47,214 bases of DNA from Pseudomonas sp. GM78. GTDB taxonomy: Bacteria > Pseudomonadota > Gammaproteobacteria > Pseudomonadales > Pseudomonadaceae. The notes beneath the pieces were generated by a model, which was given only the letters and a program-made list of their open reading frames with translations, was not told where the DNA came from and made no database searches. Numbering within the stretch: position 1 is the stretch's first letter; the number at the start of each line of letters is the position of its first letter. The stretch is taken from NCBI RefSeq assembly GCF_000282475.1, contig NZ_AKJF01000037.1, positions 1 to 47,214 on the forward strand, read 5' to 3'. Position numbers and translations under genes: made by a program. This document shows, in pieces, positions 15,469 to 25,182 of this stretch.

Positions 15469-15499
15469 CCCCGTAGATCAATGATCTACGGGGTTTTTT
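15469..15499 (+). terminator. Terminator after tRNA-Cys
   Basis: Perfect stem CCCCGTAGATC/GATCTACGGGG with a 3-base loop and six T. Probably the original terminator of the tRNA transcript. Confidence 0.88.
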
Positions 15500-15635
15500 A
15501 TTGCCCTCGGGAAAGTGAAAGTTTCCGCAATTTTTGGAAGGTGTTCCGCAACCACAACTTCGAGTGCGCGTTGACTCACCCATCTATCAGATTTTTCCTA
15601 CAAAAAAATTGACCGCAAGGCCTTCTGGACGTTAA

Positions 15636-15651
15636 CTGTATATTCGTACAG
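15636..15651. promoter_or_regulatory. LexA (SOS) box of rulAB
   Basis: CTGTATATTCGTACAG fits the CTG-N10-CAG LexA consensus and lies 19 bases before the rulA start. It indicates DNA-damage induction. Confidence 0.9.
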
Positions 15652-15669
15652 TATTGGAAGTCGTGCGTC

Positions 15670-16095
15670 ATGAGCTTTGCAATTTTAGGACCTATTGGCC
15701 AAGGCGGTCGCAAACTGCCGCTCTGTCTGTTCCGGGTGCCGGCAGGTTTTCCATCGCCCGCAGCGGATCACATCGAAGCGCACATCTCGCTGGATGAAGT
15801 GCTGAACATTCGCGCACCGCACGTCTACCTGGTATCGATAACCGGGGAGAGCATGCAAGGGGCGGGGATTTTCGAGGGGGATCTGGCGGTCGTGGACCGC
15901 TCGCTTGAACCCGCCCATGGGCATATCGTCGTTGCCTTGCTGAACAACGATCCGGTCTGCAAGCGTCTGTGCTTCCGGGGCAAGGATGTGATCCTGTTGT
16001 CGGAGAACCCCAAATACCCCCCGCGCTATGTTCTTGAGAGTGACGAGCTGTCGATCTGGGGTGTGATCACAGGCAGTGTGCGCAGCCATGTCTAA
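15670..16095 (+). CDS. umuD: Error-prone repair protein UmuD/RulA
   Basis: A 141-residue LexA-type serine peptidase. The autocleavage site is probably Ala25-Gly26 (RVPAGFPSP), the nucleophile Ser61 (TGESMQGAG) and the general base Lys98. RecA-stimulated cleavage gives UmuD', which with UmuC forms the translesion polymerase V. It overlaps umuC by 8 bases. The LexA box just upstream places it under SOS control. RulA is the Pseudomonas plasmid/genome name for the same family. Confidence 0.9.
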   Translation: MSFAILGPIGQGGRKLPLCLFRVPAGFPSPAADHIEAHISLDEVLNIRAPHVYLVSITGESMQGAGIFEGDLAVVDRSLEPAHGHIVVALLNNDPVCKRLCFRGKDVILLSENPKYPPRYVLESDELSIWGVITGSVRSHV

Positions 16096-17365
16096 GCCAG
16101 CGCCGGTCTACGGTCTGATCGATTGCAACAGTTTTTACGCAAGCTGCGAGCGGGTATTTCGCCCGGACCTGGCCAAGGTCCCGATCGTTGTCCTCTCGAA
16201 CAACGATGGTTGCGTCATCGCGCGTAGCTACGACGCCAAGCCTTTCGTGAAAATGGGCGAGCCGTATTTCCAGATTAAAAACAAGCTTCGACAGCAGGGC
16301 ATCGTCGCCTTCTCCTCAAACTATGCCCTGTATGGCGATATGAGCGAGCGGGTGATGACGCTGATCGAGTCGATGGTGCCAGCGGTCGAGGTGTACAGCA
16401 TCGATGAGGCGTTTGCCGACCTGACCGGTATCGAAGGGCTGGACGTATTCGGTCGTCGGATTCGCAGCCAGGTGCTGCGGTGCACGGGTATCCCGGTAGG
16501 CGTTGGCATCGCCCCCACCAAGACCCTGGCCAAGTTGGCCAACCACACGGCGAAAAGATTGCAGGCGCAGACTGGCGGTGTGGTGAACATTTGCGACCCG
16601 GTGAAACGCGATTGGGTGCTGCGCAACACCGACGTGGGTGAAGTGTGGGGCGTGGGCCGACGCATGAAAATGCACTTGAATGCACTGGGCATCAAGTCCG
16701 CCATGGACCTGGCCAAGGCGGATGCCTGGTCGCTGCGCAAACACTTCAGCGTGGTGATCGAGAAGACCGCCCGGGAACTGGCGGGAACGCCGTGCCTGGA
16801 ACTGGATGAACCGGACCCGCCAAAGCAGGAGATCTGCTGCAGCCGAATGTTCGGCATGCGGCTGAAGGAACTTGCACCGATCAAGGAGGCCGTCGCCACC
16901 TACATGATGCGCGCCTCGGAAAAGCTCAGGGCGCAGAATTCCCTGTGCAAGAAGATCAGGGTCAGTATCCGTACCGGCATGTTCAATCCCGAGGAGGCCA
17001 AATACGCGAACGGTGTGGTGGTGGATCTGCCGTACCCAACAGACGACGTGCGCCTGCTGACCAGGACGGCCGTCGACGCGCTTGATCGAGTATTCCGCCC
17101 GGGATACGCCTACAGCAAAGCTGAGGTCATGCTGCTGAACCTGTGCCAGCCCGGCGAGTATACGGATGATCTGTTCGCCGCCTCGCAACCGGCTGAGGCC
17201 AGTCGCGTGATGGCGGTGCTGGATCAGATCAACGGAAGGTGGGGAAGGGGAACGCTTCGGGCCGCCAGTGTGCCAACCCATCCGGATTGGGGCATGCGCC
17301 GGGAAATGATGAGCCAGAGCTACACCACGAAGCTCGACCAGCTTTGGAAGGTCCAGGCCATATGA
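16088..17365 (+). CDS. umuC: Translesion DNA polymerase V subunit UmuC/RulB
   Basis: A 425-residue Y-family polymerase. The palm begins with [17 protein letters not shown], carrying the first metal Asp, and [10 protein letters not shown] carries the second catalytic Asp-Glu pair. The [19 protein letters not shown] segment and the helix-hairpin-helix part follow, and the C-terminus has the UmuC-specific domain. ATG 16088 (in ATGTCTAA overlapping the umuD stop) is preferred to GTG 16076. Length is normal. Works with UmuD' in damage-induced mutagenesis. Confidence 0.92.
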   Translation: MSKPAPVYGLIDCNSFYASCERVFRPDLAKVPIVVLSNNDGCVIARSYDAKPFVKMGEPYFQIKNKLRQQGIVAFSSNYALYGDMSERVMTLIESMVPAVEVYSIDEAFADLTGIEGLDVFGRRIRSQVLRCTGIPVGVGIAPTKTLAKLANHTAKRLQAQTGGVVNICDPVKRDWVLRNTDVGEVWGVGRRMKMHLNALGIKSAMDLAKADAWSLRKHFSVVIEKTARELAGTPCLELDEPDPPKQEICCSRMFGMRLKELAPIKEAVATYMMRASEKLRAQNSLCKKIRVSIRTGMFNPEEAKYANGVVVDLPYPTDDVRLLTRTAVDALDRVFRPGYAYSKAEVMLLNLCQPGEYTDDLFAASQPAEASRVMAVLDQINGRWGRGTLRAASVPTHPDWGMRREMMSQSYTTKLDQLWKVQAI

Positions 17366-17384
17366 GCTTGTCTGCGCAAGCTCA
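17363..17384. terminator. Hairpin between convergent umuC and hybrid kinase
   Basis: Stem TGAGCTTG/CAAGCTCA with a 6-base loop, overlapping the umuC stop. No T-run, so termination is uncertain. Confidence 0.4.
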
Positions 17385-17402
17385 CCGTATCAGCTGCGCA
17401 CC

Positions 17403-20400
17403 TCAATAGGGTCTTGAATTACACGCCTCATCAATGATGTCGATAAAATCATCATGGGACACCGGCTTGCTCACGTGGTAATTAAAGCCCGATTGCCTGG
17501 CCTTTTTCTCGTCGGTGCTGGTGGTATAGCCCGTCAGGGCAATGGCCGGTGTGTGTTTGAGTTGGGCGATCTGGCGAATGGCGTGAATCAGTTCGTGCCC
17601 ATTCATGAGCGGCATGCCGATGTCCGAGATGATCACGTCGTAGCTGCTGTCCCTGGCCGCTTGCAGGGCCTTGAGCGGATCGCTGAAGGCATCGACGTGG
17701 GCATCCTCCATTTCCAGCAACATCTGCAGGACTTCCATCACGTCGCTCGAATCATCCACCAGCAGCACTTTCTGGCCGATCAGGCGCCCCGGTTCAGCGG
17801 GGCTTTGCGGTTGGTCGTTGGCGTGCTGTGGCGTCTGGCACAGTGGCAACAGGACGGTAAACCGGCATCCGCGGCCCAGGCCTTCGGAATGTACGTTCAC
17901 CGAGCCGCCATGGGCTTCGACCAATTGGCGCACCAATGACAGGCCGATGCCCAGGCCTTCGCGCTGTTGCGGGGTGTGCTGGTTTTCCGCCTGGCTGAAC
18001 AGGTCGAACACCTTGTGCAGGTTATCCTGTTCAAGCCCTGCGCCGCTGTCGATGACATCCAGGCGTGCCATGCCGTCGACCTGGCTGGCAATCAGCTCGA
18101 CTTGACCATTTTCCGGGGTGAACTTCAACGCGTTGTTCACCAGGTTCCAGATGATCTGTTCCAGGCGTGTGCTGTCGGCATCGACCACCAGCGGCGGCTC
18201 GGGGGGCTGAGGCACCTGTAGCGTGATGACGCACGGATGCTGGTCATTGACCACCACGGTGTGAATGTCCTGGAGAATCCGGACCAGGTCCACGGCCTGT
18301 TTTTTCAGCTTGAGCTTGCCGGTGCGCACGCGGGCGACATCCAGCAGGTCGTCGATGATGCGCGCCTGGCTCGTCACGGCATAGCAGATGGTATTGACCG
18401 CCTTCATGGCCGGGCCGACGGATTTGGTCATCGGCAGTCGCCGCAGCAGTTCGGCATTGAGCTGGATAAGGTTGAGCGGGTGCTTGAGCTCGTGGGACAT
18501 CACGGCAAAGAACTCGTCCTTGAGGTGACTGCTGGTCTGGGTTTCGGCCAGTTGCTGGCTTTGCTGGTCATGAATGCGCTTGTGACCGGTGAGGTCGCGG
18601 GCAATCTTCACATAGCCCTGCAGGCTTTCCCCCTTGAGCAGGGCGACTTCGCCGCTGCAATAGAAGCGGCTGCCGTCCTTGCGCAGGTGCCAGCGCTCGT
18701 CTTCGCCTCGCCCATGTTCGCGTGCCGCCGCCAGTTCAGCCTCGGGCACGCCATCGGCGCGGTCCTCGGGGGTGAAGATCAGGTCGTAGCAGGCGCCCAG
18801 GACTTCGTCCTTGGCGTAACCGAAAATCAGCTGCGCACCGGTGTTCCAGTCGGTGATCATGCCGTGGTCGTCGAGAATGATGATCGCGAAGTCGTGGGTG
18901 CTTTCCGCGACCAGGCGCATGCGCTCCTCACCCAGGCGCAGCTCGTCTTCGGCGGCGCGACGCTTGGTGATGTCAATGAAGGTCAGCACCGTGCCGTCGA
19001 TGTGGTCCTCGCTGGAACGGTAGGGCAGCAGGCGGGCGATGTACCAGCGCTGGTCGTTGCTGCTGACCTCGCGTTCGATCATGTTCAGCGAATCGAAGAC
19101 GGTCGCCGCGTCCTCGGCCAACTGCGGGTAATCCAGGCGGTGGGTGATGTCCATCAGCGAGCGCCCGGTGTCGACCGGCAGCATGCTGAAGATGTCCGTG
19201 GCCCTGGGGGTGAACCAGCGGATGCGCATGTTGCGATCGACGAAGACGGTGGCAATGTCGGTGGAGGCAATCAGGTTGGTGAGGTAGTCGTTGATCTTGT
19301 CGGTTTCTTCAACCTTGGTCTTGAGCTCGTAGTTGACGGTCAACAGTTCCTCGTTGATCGATTGCAGCTCTTCCTTGCTGGTCTCCAGCTCTTCGGTGGC
19401 CGAACGCAGCTCCTCGTTGATGGCCTGCATTTCCTCGTTGGAGGCCTTGAGCTCTTCGCTGGAAACCTCCGATTGCTCGATGGTCTCCTGCAAATGCAGC
19501 TTGGTGCGCTGCAGCTCTTGCTCGAGATTGCTCAACATCCGGTTTTCGGTCTGGTTGGCGACGTTGGCGAGGGAGTCCTGAGGCACTACTTCGCGCTCTT
19601 CGAAGATCACCAGGACGTACTCGTTTTCTGTCTCGTCGTCCTTGTACGGGTGCGCGGTCAGGTCGACCAGGTAGTTGCGCTGCTCACGCTCGATCCGCAC
19701 TTTGCGCGAGGTCACTGGCGTGCCGGCCTGCTGCACCTGAAACAGCGTGGTACGGATCTCCAGTCGCAGGTCCGGGTGGGCGAGCGTCAGCAAGTTGCGC
19801 GACAACTCTCCCGCCACGTAACGCAGGAAACGTCCGGCACCTTCGGTGATGTGCAGGATATTGGCATGGGTGTCGACGATGATGCTCGGCGGCGCGGCCT
19901 TTTCCAGGGCGCGCAGGTGGATATCGGCGTAGGACGTCTTGCGCACGGTTTGGGTGACGACTGGGCTGCTGGCGACGGTGGTGCGCACGTAGCCACCCCG
20001 CGGCATGGCCGGTGCCCGCCGGGTATTGGCCAGGCCGCTCTTCGCGCGGAAGATGCGGTTGCGTTTGTCCACGGGGGTGAACAGGTCCAGGCAGGCGTCA
20101 GCGGACTCGGAAGACCCCAGGAACAGGTAGCCGCCTGGGCGCAAGGCAAAATGGAACATCTGCATGATGTCGCGCTGCACGTCGCGGTCGAGGTAGATCA
20201 GCAGGTTTCTGCAGACGATCAGGTCGATTTGCGAGAACGGCGGGTCCAGCAACAGGCTGTGCCTGGCGAACAGCACTTTCTCGCGGATTTCCTTGCGTAC
20301 GCGAAAGTGCTGTTGCTCCCGGCTGAAGTACCGGCGCATGTAGGACGACGGCACGTCCGTTGCGATCGCCTCGGGATAGACGCCGTTGCGGCCGAAGGCG

Positions 20401-21551
20401 ATGGCCCGGTCATCGATATCCGTGGCGAAGACTTGCAGCTTGGCAGGGCTGTCTTGCTGCACCAGCTGTTCGGTCAACAGCATCGCCAGGCTATAGGCTT
20501 CTTCACCGGTGGAGCAGCCCGCCGACCAGACACGGATCTCATCACGGTGCGGCAGTGAGTCCTGCAACGACTTGAGCAGGCCGGGCACGACATCGCGCTC
20601 CAGCGCCTGGAAGGCTTCCCGGTCGCGAAAGAAATTGGTAACGCCGATCAGCATGTCGCACAGCAGTTCCCGGGTTTCTTGCGGGTGTACTTGCAGGTAC
20701 TGATAGTAGGCGGCCAGATCCGGTTGCGCGGTCACTTGCAGGCGCCGCTCGATGCGGCGCAGCACCGTGGCGCGCTTATAGTGCTTGAAGTCGTGGCCAG
20801 TGCCCGCGCGCAGTTGCAGCAGAATGTCCTGCAGCAGCTGTTCCGCGACGACAGCGTCGCGCTCGCTGGCAGCAGGGCCGATACTGGCGTCAGGGTCGTC
20901 GGTGATGGGCAGGTGAATGGCTTGCGAGTTGTGCCACAGCTCCAGCAGTTTTTGCGGCATTTGCACCACCGGCAGCACCAGATCGACCATCTGGGTGTCG
21001 ATGGCGGCGCGGGGCATGCCGTCGAACTCGGCATCTTCAGGGGCCTGCACCAGCGTGACGCCGCCTTGTTCCTTGATGCGCGACAACCCCACCGCGCCGT
21101 CGGAACCCGTGCCCGACAGCACCAGGCAAAAGGCACGCTCCTTGTGCACATCCGCCAGATCCCTGAAAAACAGGTCGATGGCGATGCTCAAGCCAGGGTG
21201 ACGATCGGCCGGCGTCACCGACAGGTAGCCATCGCTCATGGTCAGGTGGTGCGCGGGCGGGATGACGTAGACAGTGTTCTTTTGGATGTCAGTGGTTTCG
21301 GTCACCTGCAGCACTGGCATCCCGGTGACTTCCTGGATGATCCGGTCGACGATGCTCTGGTGATCCGGTGACAGATGAAGAATGACCACGAAGGCCATGC
21401 CGTTGTCATCGGGCATGTGCTGGAAAAATGATTTCACGGCCTGAAGCCCGCCGGCTGAAGCGCCGATGCCTACCACAGGAAAGTCCAGCGTACTCGGGGT
21501 CAACTCTCTGCGCTGGGGGGCATCGGGGGCGTGCTTCGTGGAAGACTTCAT
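17403..21551 (-). CDS. CheB-CheR-PAS-histidine kinase-receiver hybrid, copy 1
   Basis: A 1382-residue signalling protein. Residues 25-205 are a CheB methylesterase (Ser in GIGASAGG, His in ILHLSPDH, Asp in SGTGSDGA). Residues 235-500 are CheR (HYKRATVLRRIERR, SAM site WSAGCSTGEEAY, FATDIDDRAI, CRNLLIYL). Then a PAS domain, a long coiled coil (SNEEMQAINEELRSATEELE), two more PAS domains, HisKA (VMSHELKHPLN), HATPase (IWNLVNNALKF) and a receiver whose Asp lies in IISDIGMP. No membrane segment. The start is ATG 21551 rather than the preceding TTG. It has no chemotaxis genes nearby. A highly similar paralogue lies at 33820. Confidence 0.9.
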   Translation of the reverse strand: MKSSTKHAPDAPQRRELTPSTLDFPVVGIGASAGGLQAVKSFFQHMPDDNGMAFVVILHLSPDHQSIVDRIIQEVTGMPVLQVTETTDIQKNTVYVIPPAHHLTMSDGYLSVTPADRHPGLSIAIDLFFRDLADVHKERAFCLVLSGTGSDGAVGLSRIKEQGGVTLVQAPEDAEFDGMPRAAIDTQMVDLVLPVVQMPQKLLELWHNSQAIHLPITDDPDASIGPAASERDAVVAEQLLQDILLQLRAGTGHDFKHYKRATVLRRIERRLQVTAQPDLAAYYQYLQVHPQETRELLCDMLIGVTNFFRDREAFQALERDVVPGLLKSLQDSLPHRDEIRVWSAGCSTGEEAYSLAMLLTEQLVQQDSPAKLQVFATDIDDRAIAFGRNGVYPEAIATDVPSSYMRRYFSREQQHFRVRKEIREKVLFARHSLLLDPPFSQIDLIVCRNLLIYLDRDVQRDIMQMFHFALRPGGYLFLGSSESADACLDLFTPVDKRNRIFRAKSGLANTRRAPAMPRGGYVRTTVASSPVVTQTVRKTSYADIHLRALEKAAPPSIIVDTHANILHITEGAGRFLRYVAGELSRNLLTLAHPDLRLEIRTTLFQVQQAGTPVTSRKVRIEREQRNYLVDLTAHPYKDDETENEYVLVIFEEREVVPQDSLANVANQTENRMLSNLEQELQRTKLHLQETIEQSEVSSEELKASNEEMQAINEELRSATEELETSKEELQSINEELLTVNYELKTKVEETDKINDYLTNLIASTDIATVFVDRNMRIRWFTPRATDIFSMLPVDTGRSLMDITHRLDYPQLAEDAATVFDSLNMIEREVSSNDQRWYIARLLPYRSSEDHIDGTVLTFIDITKRRAAEDELRLGEERMRLVAESTHDFAIIILDDHGMITDWNTGAQLIFGYAKDEVLGACYDLIFTPEDRADGVPEAELAAAREHGRGEDERWHLRKDGSRFYCSGEVALLKGESLQGYVKIARDLTGHKRIHDQQSQQLAETQTSSHLKDEFFAVMSHELKHPLNLIQLNAELLRRLPMTKSVGPAMKAVNTICYAVTSQARIIDDLLDVARVRTGKLKLKKQAVDLVRILQDIHTVVVNDQHPCVITLQVPQPPEPPLVVDADSTRLEQIIWNLVNNALKFTPENGQVELIASQVDGMARLDVIDSGAGLEQDNLHKVFDLFSQAENQHTPQQREGLGIGLSLVRQLVEAHGGSVNVHSEGLGRGCRFTVLLPLCQTPQHANDQPQSPAEPGRLIGQKVLLVDDSSDVMEVLQMLLEMEDAHVDAFSDPLKALQAARDSSYDVIISDIGMPLMNGHELIHAIRQIAQLKHTPAIALTGYTTSTDEKKARQSGFNYHVSKPVSHDDFIDIIDEACNSRPY

Positions 21552-21969
21552 CAATTAAGGCCTTAAATGGCGATGGCGGCAGCCTGCCGACGCCAATTCA
21601 AACGGGTCCAGGAAAGGGGTGAGGATAATGCGGACTGCACCGCATTGCGAAGGCAAATATTGGCGCTGCTGGCACCAGCATAGATCAGGTTGCGGGGTTG
21701 GCTGGCCTGGCAGCGGGCGAGGGCGGTGAAAAGGTAGGGTTGTGCCGCCAAACTGTTGAAACATAAGGTGATATTGTCGTTTTCGCGGCGCAATGGGGGC
21801 AAGTTCGCTGTCGATCTTGCCCGATGCTGTAAAAAAACACCGTAGATCCATGATTTCAGGCGCTTTTTTTTCCGCAACCGGGTCGATCCAGTGTTCGAAA
21901 AACACCGTCGCAAACTTGCTTCGCCCGGACGGGATGTATATATTCCCCCCTCTGATTCACCGCGCTACC

Positions 21970-22056
21970 GCCCGAATGGCGAAACTGGTAGACGCATGGG
22001 ACTTAAAATCCCCCGCTCGTAAGGGCGTGCCGGTTCGATTCCGGCTTCGGGCACCA
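21970..22056 (+). tRNA. tRNA-Leu(UAA)
   Basis: 87 bases including CCA. Acceptor GCCCGAA pairs with TTCGGGC; anticodon loop CTTAAAA gives UAA; a long variable arm is present; T-arm CCGGTTCGATTCCGG is perfect. All parts of a type II tRNA can be drawn. Confidence 0.95.
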
Positions 22057-22064
22057 TGAATATC

Positions 22065-22099
22065 AAGGGTTTACCGTTTATGCGGTAAGCCCTTTTTTA
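22065..22099 (+). terminator. Terminator after tRNA-Leu
   Basis: Stem AAGGGTTTACCG/CGGTAAGCCCTT with a 6-base loop followed by TTTT. Confidence 0.85.
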
Positions 22100-22128
22100 T
22101 TGGCTGCGGTTTTTGAGCGCGCGCCACA

Positions 22129-23133
22129 CTACGCTCGCTGCTTCTCCCTACGCCATGCCGTCACACTGCAACCAAAGCGCCCCGAAAACCATCTCGAAAA
22201 GGCACTCAAGGACGAGAAGCCTAGAAGAATGGCGACTTCTGAAAGCGATCGCTCGCGGTTCACGACATAACGGTTCACCAGATCGACCCGAACGTCATCA
22301 ACAATGGATGAGTAGCTTTGATCGTGATGGGCGAGATGGCGATACATAGTCTTGCGGTCCACGCCAAGCTGCTGGGCCACTTTTTCGGCTACGCATTCGC
22401 CCGCCGGCAATAGCGCGAAGACTAATTTGCGCACTTTGTCAGGCATCGTCACGTCGGACTGGGCCAGTTTTGCATCGAGGAATTCCCGTGCATGACGCGC
22501 AATCAATGGGTCATAGGACTGGATCGCCGCATCCAGATCGCTGGTGGCCAGGACAATGCCGTCGAATTCATGGTTGAACCGAACCGAAGCACCAAACACC
22601 TGCCGGTGCATCGCCAGGTTGGCTGGCGCCTGGTGCGTGAAACAGACACTGCGAGGTTTCCAGGCGGGGCCAAGCAGTTGTTTCAATGTTCGGAAAATCA
22701 CGCAGGTGACGAGCTCGGTCGCTTGTCGTACTGACCCCCCCATGTTGTCCGTGAGTTCCTGCTTGAAAATCGCCACGCCGTTCGCTTCTTCAATGCTTAA
22801 GTCCATTGATTCGTTAGTGAGCCCGAGGCGGCGTGTCAGCGATTGCCAAGCTTTGCGCAGCGTCTGCTCCTCGCGCAGGGCGATGGCCAGGGGACCGAGG
22901 TTATCCAGCTGGCGGGTTTGGCCCATGCGCAGGCCAAAGTCTTCGATCTTCGCGGCATACGCAGAGTCTTCCAACAAGTGCATGACCGATTTTGCCGGGA
23001 TCATGATGCTTGGATCCATCAGCGCCGCATCGGTGATGCCTGCCTTGCGCAATTGTCGATAGGGGTCCAGGCCGACGGAGAGGGCTACGTCGATAAAATT
23101 CGTCAGGCTTGAACTTCTAAGCAAACTCGGCAT
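22129..23133 (-). CDS. AraC-family regulator (OruR/Arabinose_bd type)
   Basis: A 334-residue protein counted from ATG 23133, which has TGGAG nearby; the frame open to 23235 has no ribosome site. The N-terminal 200 residues match the ligand-sensing domain of the OruR/ArgR-like AraC group (FIDVALSVGLDPYRQLRKAG). The C-terminal part has two helix-turn-helices: VAQQLGVDRKTMYRHLA and the AraC signature LSEVAILLGFSSLSAFSRWF. It is divergent from the catabolic operon with 150 bases between, so it is its likely activator. Inducer unknown. Confidence 0.82.
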   Translation of the reverse strand: MPSLLRSSSLTNFIDVALSVGLDPYRQLRKAGITDAALMDPSIMIPAKSVMHLLEDSAYAAKIEDFGLRMGQTRQLDNLGPLAIALREEQTLRKAWQSLTRRLGLTNESMDLSIEEANGVAIFKQELTDNMGGSVRQATELVTCVIFRTLKQLLGPAWKPRSVCFTHQAPANLAMHRQVFGASVRFNHEFDGIVLATSDLDAAIQSYDPLIARHAREFLDAKLAQSDVTMPDKVRKLVFALLPAGECVAEKVAQQLGVDRKTMYRHLAHHDQSYSSIVDDVRVDLVNRYVVNRERSLSEVAILLGFSSLSAFSRWFSGRFGCSVTAWRREKQRA

Positions 23134-23285
23134 TGGAACTCCATTTTTGCCTCGAGATGTAAAAAAAATACCCCAGAATGTCAAGTCCAACAGCGGACAT
23201 TCGCGGATACTTTTTCTACGAGTGGCGCTAACCACACTGATATTGAGCGCAATCGATCGGCATTTCGTATTCGAGGAGAATCAAT

Positions 23286-24266
23286 TTGGCACACGTAATT
23301 CGTATGAATGAAACAGGTGGTCCGGATGTTCTGCGGTGGGAAGAAATAGAGGTTGGCGATCCGGGTCCTGGGCAGGTTCGGTTGCGTCATGAAGCGGTGG
23401 GCCTGAATTTTGCCGATACCTATTTCCGCTCGGGGCTGTACCCGATGCCGCTTCCCGCCGGCATGGGCGTGGAAGGCGCTGGCGTGGTCCAGGCCGTTGG
23501 CGAAGGGGTGAGCAATGTTGCGGTCGGCGATCGGGTTACCTACACCGGCTTCCTTAACACCTTGGGTGCCTATAGCACCGAGCGCCTGATACCCGCGGCG
23601 CCCTTGATCAAACTGCCCGATGCCATTTCGTGCGAAACAGCGGCGGGCATGACCATGCGCGGGCTGACGTCGTCCTACCTGATGCGTCGCATCCATGACT
23701 TCAAGGCCGGCGACACCATCCTCATGCATGCGGCGGCGGGCGGGGTCGGACTGATCGTGTCGCAGTGGGCCAAGCTGCTCGGTGTGACGGTTATCGGCAC
23801 CGTATCGAGCGAAGCCAAGGCCGAGATTGCGCGGGCCCATGGTTGTGACCATACGATCAACTACAGCCACGAAGACGTGTCCGCACGGGTCCGCGAGTTG
23901 ACCGATGGCGTTGGCGTCAACGTGGTGATCGACAGTGTGGGCAAAGACACCTTCGATGCCTCTTTGAATTCGGTCAAGCGGCGCGGGCTGGTCGTATGCC
24001 TGGGCTTCGCCTCCGGCCCGGTCTCAGGCTTTGATCCACAAATCCTTGCCACCAAGGGGTCGCCTTTCCTGACCCGTCCGGCACTGGCGGATTACATCGT
24101 CGATCCGGTGGAAAAGGCCGCACTCGCCGGGGAAATCTTCGGTCATGTTGCAGCCGGTCGCATCAACATCCCGATCAACCAGCGTTACGCGCTACAGGAC
24201 GCGGTGCAGGCCCATCGCGATCTGGAAGCGCGCAAAACCACGGGTTCCTCGATTTTCGTGATCTGA
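23286..24266 (+). CDS. NAD(P)H:quinone oxidoreductase (zeta-crystallin type)
   Basis: A 326-residue medium-chain reductase without zinc ligands. It has the QOR start (HVIRMNETGGPDVLRWEEIE), the GMGVEGAGVVQAVGEGV segment and the nucleotide site HAAAGGVGLIVSQWAKLLG. It starts at TTG 23286, which has GAGGAG six bases before it; the next in-frame ATG is seven codons inside and has no good site. First gene of the cluster. It may reduce a quinone or an alpha,beta-unsaturated carbonyl made in the pathway. Confidence 0.85.
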   Translation: MAHVIRMNETGGPDVLRWEEIEVGDPGPGQVRLRHEAVGLNFADTYFRSGLYPMPLPAGMGVEGAGVVQAVGEGVSNVAVGDRVTYTGFLNTLGAYSTERLIPAAPLIKLPDAISCETAAGMTMRGLTSSYLMRRIHDFKAGDTILMHAAAGGVGLIVSQWAKLLGVTVIGTVSSEAKAEIARAHGCDHTINYSHEDVSARVRELTDGVGVNVVIDSVGKDTFDASLNSVKRRGLVVCLGFASGPVSGFDPQILATKGSPFLTRPALADYIVDPVEKAALAGEIFGHVAAGRINIPINQRYALQDAVQAHRDLEARKTTGSSIFVI

Positions 24267-24276
24267 GGAGGTCACC

Positions 24277-25125
24277 ATGCGAGTTGAACAACTGACCTGT
24301 TCCATCGGTGCCGAGCTAACCGGTGTCAATGTAGCCGATGCAATCCACGACGATGAAGTGTTCGGGCTTATCCGCGAGGCGTTGATCAAACATCGGGTAC
24401 TGTTTCTGCGTGACCAGGACATAACCAGGGCTGAACATGCGAGGTTTGCACGCCGCTTTGGCGATCTCGAGGACCACCCGGTAGCGCCAACCGACCCCGA
24501 GGCGCCCGGTCTGGTGCAAATCTACAAGCGCCCGGACGCGCCGCTCGAACGCTATGAGAACACCTGGCATACCGATGCCACCTGGCGTCAGGCACCGCCG
24601 ATGGGGGCCGTGCTGCGCTGCGTGGAGTGTCCGCCAGTAGGGGGTGACACGATGTGGGCCAATATGGTGTTGGCCTATGACAACCTGCCGGATCAGGTCA
24701 AGGCGCAGATAAGCGACCTGATTGCCAGTCATAGCATCCAGTCGAGTTTCGGCGCGGCAATGCCGCGTGAAAAACGCCATGCGTTGAAGGCCCAGTTTCC
24801 GGACGCGGAGCATCCGGTGGTCCGCACTCATCCTGAAACCGGCGAAAAGGTCCTGTTCGTCAATGCCTTCGCGACGCACTTCGTGAACTACCACACCAAG
24901 GAACGCGTGCGTTACGGACAAGATTGCAACCAGGCCGGTGGCGACCTGCTGCAATACCTGATCAGCCAGGCGTACGTACCGGAATATCAAGTGCGCTGGC
25001 GCTGGAGGAAAAACAGCATGGCGATCTGGGACAACCGCTGCACCCAGCATTACGCCGTGATGGATTATCCACCGTGCCATCGCCAGATGGACCGCGCCAC
25101 GATCATCGGTGACCGGCCTTATTGA
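24277..25125 (+). CDS. TauD/TfdA-family Fe(II)/2-oxoglutarate dioxygenase
   Basis: A 282-residue dioxygenase. The iron triad is His98-x-Asp100 (TWHTDATW) and His258 (CTQHYAVMDY); Arg273 (QMDRATIIGD) should bind the 2-oxoglutarate carboxylate. THPETGEKVLFVN is a family motif. It starts 10 bases after the oxidoreductase with GAGGAGG as ribosome site. Family members hydroxylate carboxylates, sulfonates, phosphonates or betaines. In this context it could hydroxylate the beta carbon of an acid as the entry step. Substrate not known. Confidence 0.88.
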   Translation: MRVEQLTCSIGAELTGVNVADAIHDDEVFGLIREALIKHRVLFLRDQDITRAEHARFARRFGDLEDHPVAPTDPEAPGLVQIYKRPDAPLERYENTWHTDATWRQAPPMGAVLRCVECPPVGGDTMWANMVLAYDNLPDQVKAQISDLIASHSIQSSFGAAMPREKRHALKAQFPDAEHPVVRTHPETGEKVLFVNAFATHFVNYHTKERVRYGQDCNQAGGDLLQYLISQAYVPEYQVRWRWRKNSMAIWDNRCTQHYAVMDYPPCHRQMDRATIIGDRPY

Positions 25126-25182
25126 GCGGGTAGGCACAGCCTTTTTCCAATCCGATCCAACTAGCTGACAGTGAGATAGAAA

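Noticed and set aside
16316-17281. A 321-codon minus-strand frame opposite umuC
   Set aside because: His-rich shadow sequence; umuC on the plus strand is complete.
18237-20558. A 773-codon plus-strand open frame antisense to hybrid kinase 1
   Set aside because: It mirrors the coding frame of a GC-rich gene; the translation is low-complexity Gly/Leu/Val/Gln-rich without motifs, while the minus strand has seven recognisable domains. The same holds for 34225-35355 and 36265-36939 on copy 2.
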